From Lachnospiraceae bacterium UBA4338 (GTDB taxonomy: Bacteria; Bacillota; Clostridia; Lachnospirales; Lachnospiraceae), in contig DGTK01000009.1 in the NCBI GenBank assembly GCA_002393735.1, forward strand, positions 10,290 through 74,289: a stretch of DNA of 64,000 nucleotides, written 5' to 3'. Under the pieces are notes generated by a model that did no database searches, was not told the origin of the DNA, and saw only the letters and a program-made list of their open reading frames with translations. Made by a program: the position numbers and the translations under genes. This document shows positions 25,549 to 34,879 of the stretch, one piece after another (positions within the stretch are counted from its first letter, which is position 1; every line of letters begins with the position of its first letter).

Positions 25549-27630
25549 TTAGTTAGCAGATTGTTTAGACTTTTTTGTCTCGGAATAATCACATTCCGGG
25601 GAAGCACATACATATTTGGCGCCTTTACTGATTAAGAGGTCGCCGCACTTAGGACAATTCTTATTTATAGGCTTCTGCCACAGGGTATATTCACACTCCG
25701 GATAACCTTCGCATCCATAGAATACTCTGCCCTTCTTGGTTCTTCTGATGGCAAGTTCCTTACCGCATTTTGGACATTTAATATTAATCTTCTCAACAAA
25801 CGGCTTGGTATTTTTGCACTCAGGGAATCCCGGACAAGCCAGGAATTTACCATGAGGACCATATTTGATAACCATGTTACGACCGCACTTATCGCAGATT
25901 TCATCAGAAACCTCGTCTGCAACCTTAACTCTGTCAAGTTTCTTCTTTGCTGCCTCAACAGCCTCAGCAAGATCCGGATAGAAGTTGGAAACCACTGTCT
26001 TATATTCTACAGTACCCTCTTCAATCTTATCAAGGAGAGCCTCCATATATACGGTAAAATTAACATCCACAATACTTGGGAACTCTTCCACCATAATATT
26101 ATTTACAACCTGTCCCATCTCAGATACGTAAAGATTCTTATTTTCTTTAACAATATATCTTCTGGCCATAATTGTAGTTATGGTTGGAGCATAGGTACTC
26201 GGTCTTCCGATTCCCAGTTCTTCCAAAGTCTTGATAAGTGATGCTTCCGTATAATGAGGAGGAGCCTGGGTAAAATGCTGCTCACTGTTATATCCCTCAA
26301 ACTTAAGTTCATCATCTTTCTCAATCTTGGAGAGGATGGTATTTTTCTCTAATTTTTCTTCATCTGAAGAAACATAGATACATCTGTAACCTTCAAAAAT
26401 CACCTTCGAAGCAGATGCCTTAAAATCATAATCTCCGGCAGTTACTGTAATTGCAACTGTTTCTGATTTAGCCTTAGCCATCTGGCTTGCCACAAACCTC
26501 TTCCAGATAAGCTGATATAATCTAAACTGGTCCCTTGCAAGAAGTGAAGCCAGGCTTTCCGGCGTATTATTAACATCCGTAGGTCTGATTGCTTCATGCG
26601 CATCCTGAATCTTTCCGCTCTTCTGCGCTGCGCTTCCGCCTGATAAATAATCTTTACCAAATGTATTGGCAATATATGTTGCTGCCATTGCCTTGGCATC
26701 ATCTGAAATTCTTGTGGAATCGGTACGAAGGTAACTGATAAGTGCCACTGTGCCTCTTCCCTTAATATCCACGCCTTCATATAACTGCTGTGCAATACGC
26801 ATGGTTTTACTAGGTGCGAAACCAAGAGTCTTGGATGCTTCCTGCTGCAATGTTGATGTTGTAAAAGGAAGTGGTGGATTCTTAAGTCTTGATGTCACCT
26901 TGGTATCAGTAACAATATATTTCTTTCCATCTATTCCCTTAAGAACTTCATCCACATCCTTTTTGGATTTAAGTTCGCACTTCTTATGATTCTTACCGTA
27001 ATAAGCAGCTGTTATTGGTTTCTTTGAACCCTTAACGGATAAATCCACATCAAGGTTCCAGTATTCTTCTGGAATAAAATCATTGATTTCATTTTCTCTG
27101 TCGCAGATAATTCTTACTGCCACAGACTGAACTCTGCCGGCACTTAAGCCTCTTTTTACCTTTGCCCACAAAAGTGGTGAAATGGTATAACCCACGAGAC
27201 GGTCGAGGATTCTTCTGGTCTGCTGTGCATTAACCAGATTCATATCAATCTCTCTCGGATTTTTAAGGGAATTCTTAATTGCAGTTTTGGTAATTTCATT
27301 AAATGTAATACGATACACCTTCTTATCCTGCAGTTTAAGAGTTTCATATAAATGCCAGCTGATTGCCTCTCCCTCACGGTCAGGGTCAGTTGCGAGATAA
27401 ATCTTATCTGCATTCTTCGCCGCTTTACGAAGGGAATTAATTAAAGAACCCTTACCTCTTATTGCAATATATTTTGGCTCAAAATCATTGTCCACATCTA
27501 TGCCAAGAGAGCTTTTTGGAAGATCTCTTACATGTCCCTGACTGGCTAAAACTTCATAGTCACTGCCTAAGTATTTCTTAATAGTCTTCACTTTGGCAGG
27601 GGACTCCACAATTACTAAATTCTTGGCCAT
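25549..27630 (-). CDS. topA: DNA topoisomerase I
   Basis: 693 residues. An N-terminal TOPRIM domain (L-V-I-V-E-S-P-A-K at 4-12, D-P-D-R-E-G-E near 113) is followed by the type IA core with the catalytic tyrosine in I-S-Y-L-R-T-D-S-T. Three Cys4 zinc repeats close the protein, each C-x2-C, G-P-H-G/K-G-R, then C-x5-C or similar. The last is shorter. It relaxes negative supercoils. AGGAG precedes the ATG. It follows gpsA by 24 bp. Confidence 0.97.
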   Translation of the reverse strand: MAKNLVIVESPAKVKTIKKYLGSDYEVLASQGHVRDLPKSSLGIDVDNDFEPKYIAIRGKGSLINSLRKAAKNADKIYLATDPDREGEAISWHLYETLKLQDKKVYRITFNEITKTAIKNSLKNPREIDMNLVNAQQTRRILDRLVGYTISPLLWAKVKRGLSAGRVQSVAVRIICDRENEINDFIPEEYWNLDVDLSVKGSKKPITAAYYGKNHKKCELKSKKDVDEVLKGIDGKKYIVTDTKVTSRLKNPPLPFTTSTLQQEASKTLGFAPSKTMRIAQQLYEGVDIKGRGTVALISYLRTDSTRISDDAKAMAATYIANTFGKDYLSGGSAAQKSGKIQDAHEAIRPTDVNNTPESLASLLARDQFRLYQLIWKRFVASQMAKAKSETVAITVTAGDYDFKASASKVIFEGYRCIYVSSDEEKLEKNTILSKIEKDDELKFEGYNSEQHFTQAPPHYTEASLIKTLEELGIGRPSTYAPTITTIMARRYIVKENKNLYVSEMGQVVNNIMVEEFPSIVDVNFTVYMEALLDKIEEGTVEYKTVVSNFYPDLAEAVEAAKKKLDRVKVADEVSDEICDKCGRNMVIKYGPHGKFLACPGFPECKNTKPFVEKINIKCPKCGKELAIRRTKKGRVFYGCEGYPECEYTLWQKPINKNCPKCGDLLISKGAKYVCASPECDYSETKKSKQSAN

Positions 27631-27654
27631 TACTTACTTCTCCTTACAACACAA

Positions 27655-28659
27655 CTACTTCCAGTCACCTGAATTTTCAATCTTTCTGTCTCTGAGCATT
27701 AACTCGCTGACTGCGTCGGCGGCGTTTTTGCCCTCAAATAAAATCTTATTAACCTGCTCCACGATTGGCATCTCCACACCAAGTTTCTGACCTAACTTAT
27801 ATGCAGCCTTGGCGGAATATACACCTTCAACCACCATGCCCACTTCAGCCATGGCTTCTTTATATGGAACGCCTTTTCCGATAAGGATACCGGCTCTTCT
27901 GTTTCTGGAATGCATGGATGCACAGGTAACGATTAAATCGCCGATACCCGAAAGGCCATAGAAAGTCTGGGCTTTGCCACCCATGGCAATCCCAAGTCTC
28001 GATATCTCAGCCATGCCTCTTGTAATAAGGGCAGCCTTGGTATTATCTCCGTATCCCAGTCCGTCCGCCATACCTGCTGCAAGAGCAACTACGTTTTTAA
28101 GTGCGGCTCCTACTTCAACTCCCAGCACATCTGATGAGGTATATACACGGAATGTATCGCTCATAAACAGAAGCTGAATTGTTTCAGCAACCTCTCTCTC
28201 CTCGGCCGCAGCCACAATCGTTGTAGGAATATCCCTTCCCACTTCCTCTGCATGGGATGGTCCTGAAAGCACCGCAACCTTGGCTCCCGGAATCTCTTTT
28301 TCAATAACCTGTGACATGGTAAGAAGACTTTCTTCCTCTATGCCCTTTGAAACATTAACAATAATCTGTCTCTTCTGATAAAAAGGCGCAACGCTTGCCG
28401 CGGTATTTCTGATAAACTTTGAAGGCACTGCCATAACAATAATATCAGCATCGCTGACCGCCTCTTCTATCTTTGTAGTATAAGAAATGCTTTCAGGCAG
28501 AATAACGCCTTTAAGCTTATCCACATGCTCATGTTTGGTCTTCAGCATTTCCACTTCACTAGGAAGGGCCGACCAAACAGTAACATCTTTCATTTTGTTG
28601 GCAAGAAGTCTTGCCAGGGCAATTCCCCAACTGCCTGCACCTAATACACCGATTTTCAT
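27655..28659 (-). CDS. gpsA: Glycerol-3-phosphate dehydrogenase (NAD(P)+)
   Basis: 334 residues. N-terminal dinucleotide-binding loop G-A-G-S-W-G-I-A-L-A (7-16), then S-K-G-I-E, the active-site lysine segment A-A-L-K-N-V-V-A-L-A-A-G and G-L-G-Y-G-D-N-T-K-A-A-L-I-T-R-G. It makes sn-glycerol 3-phosphate, the acceptor used by PlsY, whose gene lies 22 bp upstream in the same unit: two consecutive steps of phospholipid synthesis. Confidence 0.97.
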   Translation of the reverse strand: MKIGVLGAGSWGIALARLLANKMKDVTVWSALPSEVEMLKTKHEHVDKLKGVILPESISYTTKIEEAVSDADIIVMAVPSKFIRNTAASVAPFYQKRQIIVNVSKGIEEESLLTMSQVIEKEIPGAKVAVLSGPSHAEEVGRDIPTTIVAAAEEREVAETIQLLFMSDTFRVYTSSDVLGVEVGAALKNVVALAAGMADGLGYGDNTKAALITRGMAEISRLGIAMGGKAQTFYGLSGIGDLIVTCASMHSRNRRAGILIGKGVPYKEAMAEVGMVVEGVYSAKAAYKLGQKLGVEMPIVEQVNKILFEGKNAADAVSELMLRDRKIENSGDWK

Positions 28660-28681
28660 ATCAATAATCTCCCCTTAAGAA

Positions 28682-29701
28682 TTATTTTTTGTCTATTATA
28701 TCACCAAGGTTAAAATTATCATCAATATCATCAAGGCTTACATTATTAAGGCCGTCTTCTTGCTGTGAAGAATCAGCCTCTTCATAAACCTCATCCTCTG
28801 CCTCCATAGCCTCAGCCTCAGCCTCAGGCTTAATCTCCTTTACAGGCTCAGCCTCTATTTCCCTCTCTTCCGGCTCTGAAGATTCATCATAATTTATATA
28901 TGATTTTTTCTTTTTCTCTTTTTTAACTACTTTTTTCTTAGGAAGTTCGTCCTCAAACTTATTCTCTTTGACATCTTCTTCTGCCTTATCTTCGTCCTCA
29001 TCATCTGACCTACCCAAAGTCATTCCTGAAGCATCATCAACCACGCTATCCAGGTCATCATATTTCTGGAACTTGAATATTGGAGTTCTGACTTCCTGTC
29101 TTGCGCAGAGTCTTGCAATGTTTGATCTGTGATTCCATATTGCAAGCGCCGAAATAATGGCAGCAATTCCAATAATCTCCAGTGCAATCTTTGTTGGTCC
29201 GAATAAACCAAACAGCGCGAATATTGCAATTTCAAAGAACAATCCCACACTGAAGAAAATGGATGACAATGAAACATATCCGCTTACTAAGAATATAAGG
29301 ATAAAAATCGCCGCCCCGCCAGGTATAAGCAGCCAGTGGAAACTGATTCCGTATCCCACCATGCAGGCGATGCCTTTGCCACCCTTAAACTTCATGTAGA
29401 ATGGGAAGTCATGTCCAATAACTACCCCAAGGGCTGTATAAATCTTAACCAGATATACAATATCCGGATTTGTTCTGCCGAATATAAGCCATGTAACAAC
29501 TACCGCAAGAACGGCCTTAAGCACATCACATAAAAGAACAATGGCGCCGGCTTTTTTACCCAGAACTCTGAAACTGTTGGTAGTTCCCGCATTGCCGCTT
29601 CCGTGTTTTCTTATATCTACGCCTTTGATTTTGCCATATATATATGCAGTGGATATTGTTCCGAAAACATATCCGATTAAAACACACCATAATCTGAACA
29701 T
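28682..29701 (-). CDS. plsY: Glycerol-3-phosphate acyltransferase PlsY with long charged C-terminal tail
   Basis: 339 residues against about 200 for the family. Residues 1-200 are the normal membrane enzyme: S-G-N-A-G-T-T-N (35-42), F-K-G-G-K-G (105-110) and the W-N-H-R-S-N-I ending (189-195), with several hydrophobic helices between. It acylates glycerol 3-phosphate from acyl phosphate. The extra 135 or so residues are hydrophilic, strongly acidic, and contain lysine clusters (K-K-K-V-V-K-K-E-K-K-K-K) and a Glu/Ala-rich run. There is no frameshift or internal stop, so the tail appears real. Its role is unknown. Confidence 0.93.
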   Translation of the reverse strand: MFRLWCVLIGYVFGTISTAYIYGKIKGVDIRKHGSGNAGTTNSFRVLGKKAGAIVLLCDVLKAVLAVVVTWLIFGRTNPDIVYLVKIYTALGVVIGHDFPFYMKFKGGKGIACMVGYGISFHWLLIPGGAAIFILIFLVSGYVSLSSIFFSVGLFFEIAIFALFGLFGPTKIALEIIGIAAIISALAIWNHRSNIARLCARQEVRTPIFKFQKYDDLDSVVDDASGMTLGRSDDEDEDKAEEDVKENKFEDELPKKKVVKKEKKKKSYINYDESSEPEEREIEAEPVKEIKPEAEAEAMEAEDEVYEEADSSQQEDGLNNVSLDDIDDNFNLGDIIDKK

Positions 29702-29707
29702 CTATTA

Positions 29708-31054
29708 TTAGTCCTCTTTTCTCTCTCTGATTATGAATTTAAGGGGAACGCCTTTAAAACCGAAGGATTCCCTGATTCGATTTTCAATATATCTTGTATA
29801 TGAAAAATGCATAAGGTTTTTATCATTAACGAATATTACAAATGTTGGAGGCTTAACTGCCACCTGAGTAATGTAATATAGTTTAAGTCTCTTACCCTTA
29901 TCTGTAGGAGGCTGCTGCATTGCCACAGCCTGAGCCATAATCTCATTAAGCACACCGGTCTGTACTCTTAAGGAATGATTCTCATTAACCACATCTATAA
30001 GATTATAAAGTTTCGGCAGCCTCTGTCCGGTCTTTGCCGAGATATAAAGTATCTCTGCATATGGAGCGAAGGACAGCATATCTCTGATAAAATCATTGAA
30101 GGTATTTACTGTCTTGTCATTCTTTTCTACCAGATCCCACTTATTGACTGCAATTATAAGGCCCTTGCCTCTTTCATGCGCAATACCTGCAAGTTTGGCA
30201 TCCTGATCTGTAATACCTTCTGTTGCGTCAATAACGAGCACGCACACATCGCAGCGTTCAACGGCTGCAACTGTACGAACTATCATAAAACGTTCCAGTT
30301 CTTCTTTTATCTTGCTTTTTCTTCTGACACCTGCAGTATCAATCAAGATATATTCCTTACCATCATATTTAAGATGGGTATCAACCGCATCTCTTGTTGT
30401 ACCTGCAATATCAGATACTATAAGGCGGTCTTCACCAAGCAGCTTATTTATAATGGAAGATTTGCCTACATTAGGCTTACCGATAATGGCAACCTTAGGA
30501 ATATTCTCATCTTCTTCCACAACTTCGCCTTCAGGGAAGAATTTAATTACTTCATCCAAAAGTTCACCGATTCCCAGTCTGTTGGCTGCAGAAATAGGTA
30601 TAGGCTCTCCTATTCCCAGATTATAGAATTCATAGACATCAGCCATATATTTCTTATAATCATCCACCTTATTAACAGCAAGCACCACCGGTTTATGTGA
30701 TTTTCTAAGCATCTGAGCCACGTTGCTGTCATCATCCGTAAGTCCCTGTTTTACATCCACAAGAAAAATGATCACATCCGCGCTGTCAATTGCTATCTGC
30801 GCCTGCTCTCTCATCTGACTTAAGATTATATCTTTGCTGTCCGGCTCAATACCACCGGTATCTATTAATGTAAAGTTTTTATCAAGCCAGGTAACATCTG
30901 CATATATTCTGTCTCTTGTAATTCCGGGGGTATCCTTAACTATCGAAATACGCTCACCCGCAAGAGCATTAAACAGCGTGGACTTGCCTACATTAGGCCT
31001 TCCAACAACCGCTACCAGACTTTTACGCCTTCTTTTTCCCATTTGAATCACCAT
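29708..31054 (-). CDS. der: GTPase Der (EngA)
   Basis: 448 residues with two GTPase domains in tandem: G-R-P-N-V-G-K-S-T near 18-26 and G-K-P-N-V-G-K-S-S near 192-200, each with D-T-A/G-G and N-K-x-D motifs, followed by a KH-like C-terminal domain ending in I-R-E-R-K. Der is needed for 50S ribosome maturation. The start may be the second ATG at 31042, since neither has a clear ribosome-binding site. Either way the gene overlaps the end of the DUF512 gene by 20-32 bp. Confidence 0.96.
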   Translation of the reverse strand: MVIQMGKRRRKSLVAVVGRPNVGKSTLFNALAGERISIVKDTPGITRDRIYADVTWLDKNFTLIDTGGIEPDSKDIILSQMREQAQIAIDSADVIIFLVDVKQGLTDDDSNVAQMLRKSHKPVVLAVNKVDDYKKYMADVYEFYNLGIGEPIPISAANRLGIGELLDEVIKFFPEGEVVEEDENIPKVAIIGKPNVGKSSIINKLLGEDRLIVSDIAGTTRDAVDTHLKYDGKEYILIDTAGVRRKSKIKEELERFMIVRTVAAVERCDVCVLVIDATEGITDQDAKLAGIAHERGKGLIIAVNKWDLVEKNDKTVNTFNDFIRDMLSFAPYAEILYISAKTGQRLPKLYNLIDVVNENHSLRVQTGVLNEIMAQAVAMQQPPTDKGKRLKLYYITQVAVKPPTFVIFVNDKNLMHFSYTRYIENRIRESFGFKGVPLKFIIRERKED

Positions 31055-32393
31055 TAATTATCGTATCTATCATATCCCGACCGCTTGATTTTATAATATA
31101 AGTAGGAATTTGTAAAGCACTTTCCACATCGGACCTGGTCAGGTCATCCAGCATAACCTCTTCATTATAGCGGAACATGACGCTTGGCAAAAATAATTTT
31201 TCACCTAAGTTTTCACCCTTTAACTGATTAATTAAATCCTTACCCGTAACCAGTCCCGCCACCGTAATCATCTCCCCGAAGAAATCATTTCTTATTGGAA
31301 AAACGTGAATTACCGTATTTGGAAAGTTTTCCATGTACTTATTTGATAATTTCTTTAAAATCGGGGCAAAAAGCCTGCCCGTTGCAAAAGAATATTCTCT
31401 TTTCTTATTTACCTTTGCCTTAAAGAAAGGATTGGACTTAGCCTTCGATTTAACCTCATCCAAATACATATCGAAATCATCGACAAAACTTCTTATCATA
31501 CCAACGCCGTTTTCAAGCTGCTGATATCCGTCGTAGAAGTCTGCATCCGGTATGTCCCTTCCTGCTAAGATATACCATTCATCAGATGGATGGGCAAAAT
31601 GGGTGCCGTATTCTTCCATGGCTTTATCCTGCCACTTATGAATAATGTCAATTACCTCACAGGCATCTTCCTTATTAAACGGCTCTAAAGGATACAAGCC
31701 TTCTCTGAACTTTGACAAACCTACAGGAACTATGGATACACTTTCAAGTTCCGGCAGAAGTTCATACATTTTGCTTAGGGAATAATCCAGTTCTTTTCCA
31801 TCATTAATGCCTTTACACAGCACTATCTGACCATTCATTATTATTCCATTTTCCTTAAAGGTATATGCTTTTTTAAGCGCATCCCCTGCGAATCTGTTAC
31901 CAAGCATTTGGCATCTTAATTCCGGATTCATTGTCTGAAATGAAATATTAATAGGCTCTAATTTATATTTTATTATTCTGTTCATATCCTCTTCAGAGAG
32001 ATTTGTGAGCGTCACATAATTGCCCTGAAGAAATGAAAGTCTTGAATCATCATCCTTAAAATAAAGGGTTTCCCTCATGCCCTTTGGCATCTGGTCTATA
32101 AAGCAGAATATACATTTATTATGACAGGAACGGTAATTGTCCATGAAGGAATTCTCGAATTCAATTCCAAGGTCCTCGTCCGGGTCTTTTTCCACCGTTA
32201 TTTTAACATTCTCACCATCCTTGGTATTGATTTCCAGTTCCAGTTCTTCTTCTAAGATCATGAATCTGTAATCAAAGACATCTTTAATGGCTTCTCCGTT
32301 AATGGAAACTATCTCATCTCCCGGCTCAAGACCATAGTCTGCCGCCACAGATTTCCTGGCCACTGATTTAATTATATGCCTTACTAAAGCCAT
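31023..32393 (-). CDS. DUF512 family PDZ/radical-SAM-like protein
   Basis: 456 residues. An N-terminal PDZ-like domain (about 5-55, with L-E-P-G-D-E-I-V-S-I-N-G) is followed by a Cys cluster C90-x3-C94-x2-C97 (C-H-N-K-C-I-F-C), the radical-SAM spacing, and a DUF512 C-terminal region (H-V-F-P-I-R-N-D-F-F-G-E, V-T-V/A-G-L-V-T-G near 380-400). The family is common next to der in Clostridia and no reaction is established. The 3' end overlaps der. Confidence 0.85.
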   Translation of the reverse strand: MALVRHIIKSVARKSVAADYGLEPGDEIVSINGEAIKDVFDYRFMILEEELELEINTKDGENVKITVEKDPDEDLGIEFENSFMDNYRSCHNKCIFCFIDQMPKGMRETLYFKDDDSRLSFLQGNYVTLTNLSEEDMNRIIKYKLEPINISFQTMNPELRCQMLGNRFAGDALKKAYTFKENGIIMNGQIVLCKGINDGKELDYSLSKMYELLPELESVSIVPVGLSKFREGLYPLEPFNKEDACEVIDIIHKWQDKAMEEYGTHFAHPSDEWYILAGRDIPDADFYDGYQQLENGVGMIRSFVDDFDMYLDEVKSKAKSNPFFKAKVNKKREYSFATGRLFAPILKKLSNKYMENFPNTVIHVFPIRNDFFGEMITVAGLVTGKDLINQLKGENLGEKLFLPSVMFRYNEEVMLDDLTRSDVESALQIPTYIIKSSGRDMIDTIINGDSNGKKKA

Positions 32394-32423
32394 CTCTTAC
32401 CTGCCTGTCCTAATAAACGCGAA

Positions 32424-32449
32424 TTGAGTAGGGCGGGCACCCTACTCAA
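32424..32449 (-). terminator. Hairpin between the CPBP protease gene and the DUF512 gene
   Basis: Perfect 10-bp stem (TTGAGTAGGG with CCCTACTCAA) and 6-base loop, 4 bp after the stop of the upstream gene. It is not followed by a clean T-run on the minus strand, so it may be a weak terminator or an mRNA-processing or stability element. Confidence 0.4.
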
Positions 32450-32453
32450 GTTA

Positions 32454-33554
32454 TTATTTTATATAATACAATGCAAACTGGAAGATACATATCAGGAGGA
32501 ATATAATCATTCCCACACTTACCATTCCTGTAAAAAACGCCTTTGCTGCCGGCAACTGCGACTTAAACGGTTTCTCAAAGAAGAATATTCTCTTAAAGAA
32601 TACAATAAAGAGAACGAATCCCGCTAATATCATCATCATATATACGCCGATTACAGCCATATATAATCCGAAAGCTGCGAATAATGACATATCCGAAGCT
32701 GACAGACTGTTCATAAAATTCGTCACCTCGGCATCGGTTCCAAGGCTTTGCATCTCAAGGGATAATTCCTGAAGTCTGTCCAAATCAAGCATAGTCATTG
32801 TCAGCATAATAACTGCATTTATACCGTTAACCAGCATATGCATAAAGATACTGTATCTGATTCTTCCGGTTCTTATATAAACATGCGCAAATATAAAACC
32901 AATAAATGTCGCAAAGAAAAACTGTGAAAGATTGCCATGGAAAAGCCCAAAAAGAAGACCTGATGTTATCGCGGAAACAACTGCGCCCCACTTTCCTATG
33001 CTGTCGATTAAAAACTTTCTGAATACATGCTCTTCCACAATCGGTGCGGTAATAACAACCGCAATAATCATTAATATCTTACCAAGCAGTGTATCAACAC
33101 CCATTGTTGCAATATTTAAAGATGCATTGGCTGCACTTAAGTCTCCGCCGCTAAGCAGCGCAATGATAATGTTAATAATATTTCCTGCCATTGCAAGAGG
33201 CACACCCACTCCGAGAGTTGCAAGGAAATAAATTACAAAATTCCAGAATCCCAGTTTTTTGCTTGGGAACTTAACCTTCGGTTTAAAATGAAACAATAAA
33301 GCTGCCAGAGCAAAACCCAGAATATGTATGGTTACAATTACCTCTATATATGAAAAATATTTTGGTAATGTAATACCGCTTTTATGCTGTATCACATTGA
33401 TTAATAAATTAAACAGCACTTGAAAGCCCATAACCGCAATCGCGAAAGCAGACAATTTCAAACCTGCAATAGAGAATTCTTTTCTGCAGACTTTCTTAAG
33501 AGCCTTCTCGGAATTACTTTCCTCATTGGTAACATTGTTTTGAATATCTTCCAT
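32454..33554 (-). CDS. CPBP (CAAX/ABI-type) intramembrane metalloprotease
   Basis: 366 residues with about eight hydrophobic segments. The three CPBP motifs are present and intact: P-I-V-E-E-H-V-F-R-K (E-E-x3-R), L-L-F-G-L-F-H-G-N (F-x3-H), and F-M-H-M-L-V-N-G-I-N (H-x3-N). Members cleave or modify membrane peptides. Bacterial substrates are mostly unknown. The N-terminal 35 residues are hydrophilic. It lies 31 bp downstream of tyrS. Confidence 0.85.
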   Translation of the reverse strand: MEDIQNNVTNEESNSEKALKKVCRKEFSIAGLKLSAFAIAVMGFQVLFNLLINVIQHKSGITLPKYFSYIEVIVTIHILGFALAALLFHFKPKVKFPSKKLGFWNFVIYFLATLGVGVPLAMAGNIINIIIALLSGGDLSAANASLNIATMGVDTLLGKILMIIAVVITAPIVEEHVFRKFLIDSIGKWGAVVSAITSGLLFGLFHGNLSQFFFATFIGFIFAHVYIRTGRIRYSIFMHMLVNGINAVIMLTMTMLDLDRLQELSLEMQSLGTDAEVTNFMNSLSASDMSLFAAFGLYMAVIGVYMMMILAGFVLFIVFFKRIFFFEKPFKSQLPAAKAFFTGMVSVGMIIFLLICIFQFALYYIK

Positions 33555-33584
33555 CTATTCCTCCTTAATCACACAACAATTCTA

Positions 33585-34808
33585 TTATACGGTAAACTTC
33601 ATATAATTCTTCTTACCCTTACGAACTATGAACTCACCGGCTCCGATTTCTTCCTTTGTATATGCCTTCTTAACGTCTGTTACTTTCTCATCATTAACGG
33701 TAACACCGCCCTGCTCGATGGCTCTTCTTCCATCAGACCTGGTGGTAACCATTTTACCTCTTACCAAAAGAGCAATAAGGTCAGCCTTGCCATCTCTGAA
33801 ATCTTCATCCTCTACCTTTGTTGCAGGAATATTTGCTGAATCCTCACCACCTGCAAAAAGTGCCTTTGAAGCATCTTCTGCCTTCTTTGCCTCTTCCTCG
33901 CCATGAACTAATTTGGTAAGTTCATACGCAAGAATTTCCTTAGCCTTATTTAATTCAGCGCCTTCCCACTTATCCATCTCATCAATCTGTTCAAGAGGAA
34001 GGAATGTCAGCATTCTGATGCACTTAAGAACATCAGCATCACCTACATTTCTCCAGTACTGGTAGAATTCATACGGTGATGTCTTCTCCGGGTCAAGCCA
34101 TACAGCACCTTTCTCTGTCTTACCCATCTTCTTGCCCTCTGAGTTAAGAAGAAGTGTTATGGTCATTGCATATGCATCCTTACCAAGTTTTCTTCTGATA
34201 AGTTCAGTACCACCAAGCATATTTGACCACTGGTCATCACCACCGAACTGCATATTGCAGCCGTAATCCTGGAAGAGTTTGTAGAAGTCATAACTCTGAA
34301 GGATCATGTAATTAAATTCAAGGAATGAAAGACCTTTTTCCATTCTCTGCTTGTAGCACTCTGCTCTAAGCATATTATTAACTGAGAAATGAGGACCAAC
34401 TTCTCTTAATACGTCAATATAATTCATATCAAGAATCCAGTCCGCATTATTAACCATTAATGCCTTACCTTCCGAAAAATCAATGAACTTGCTCATCTGC
34501 TTTTTAAAGCATGCGCAGTTATGTTCAATATCTTCTTTTGTAAGCATCTTTCTCATATCACTCTTACCTGATGGGTCACCAATCATACCTGTACCACCAC
34601 CGATAAGAGCAATTGGCTTATTACCAGCCATCTGTAATCTCTTCATAAGGCAAAGAGCCATGAAGTGACCTACATGAAGGCTGTCTGCAGTTGGATCAAA
34701 ACCAATATAAAATGTTGCTTTTCCATTATTAATTAATTCTTTAATTTCTTCTTCGTCTGTAAGTTGTGCAAGAAGTCCTCTTGCTTTAAGTTCATCAAAA
34801 ATAGTCAT
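33585..34808 (-). CDS. tyrS: Tyrosyl-tRNA synthetase
   Basis: 407 residues from the ATG at 34808, which has AGGAG eight bases upstream. Reading further upstream in frame would add 25 residues without a family match. The H-V-G-H signature (HIGH class I motif), the K-M-G-K-T (KMSKS) loop and an S4-like RNA-binding C-terminal domain are present. Tyrosine-binding D-x-Q/Q-x-x-x-D residues appear in L-Q-S-Y-D-F-Y and F-G-G-D-D-Q-W-S-N. No T-box leader fits in the 70 bp upstream. Confidence 0.96.
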   Translation of the reverse strand: MTIFDELKARGLLAQLTDEEEIKELINNGKATFYIGFDPTADSLHVGHFMALCLMKRLQMAGNKPIALIGGGTGMIGDPSGKSDMRKMLTKEDIEHNCACFKKQMSKFIDFSEGKALMVNNADWILDMNYIDVLREVGPHFSVNNMLRAECYKQRMEKGLSFLEFNYMILQSYDFYKLFQDYGCNMQFGGDDQWSNMLGGTELIRRKLGKDAYAMTITLLLNSEGKKMGKTEKGAVWLDPEKTSPYEFYQYWRNVGDADVLKCIRMLTFLPLEQIDEMDKWEGAELNKAKEILAYELTKLVHGEEEAKKAEDASKALFAGGEDSANIPATKVEDEDFRDGKADLIALLVRGKMVTTRSDGRRAIEQGGVTVNDEKVTDVKKAYTKEEIGAGEFIVRKGKKNYMKFTV

Positions 34809-34879
34809 CGATTTACTCCTTATAATTGTAATCGCCCCTAAGGCGTACCTTATTTTTCTAACATATATTATTCTAAAAG

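Noticed and set aside
34809..34879. T-box riboswitch before tyrS
   Set aside because: Only about 70 bp are available, with no T-box consensus and no terminator/antiterminator pair.
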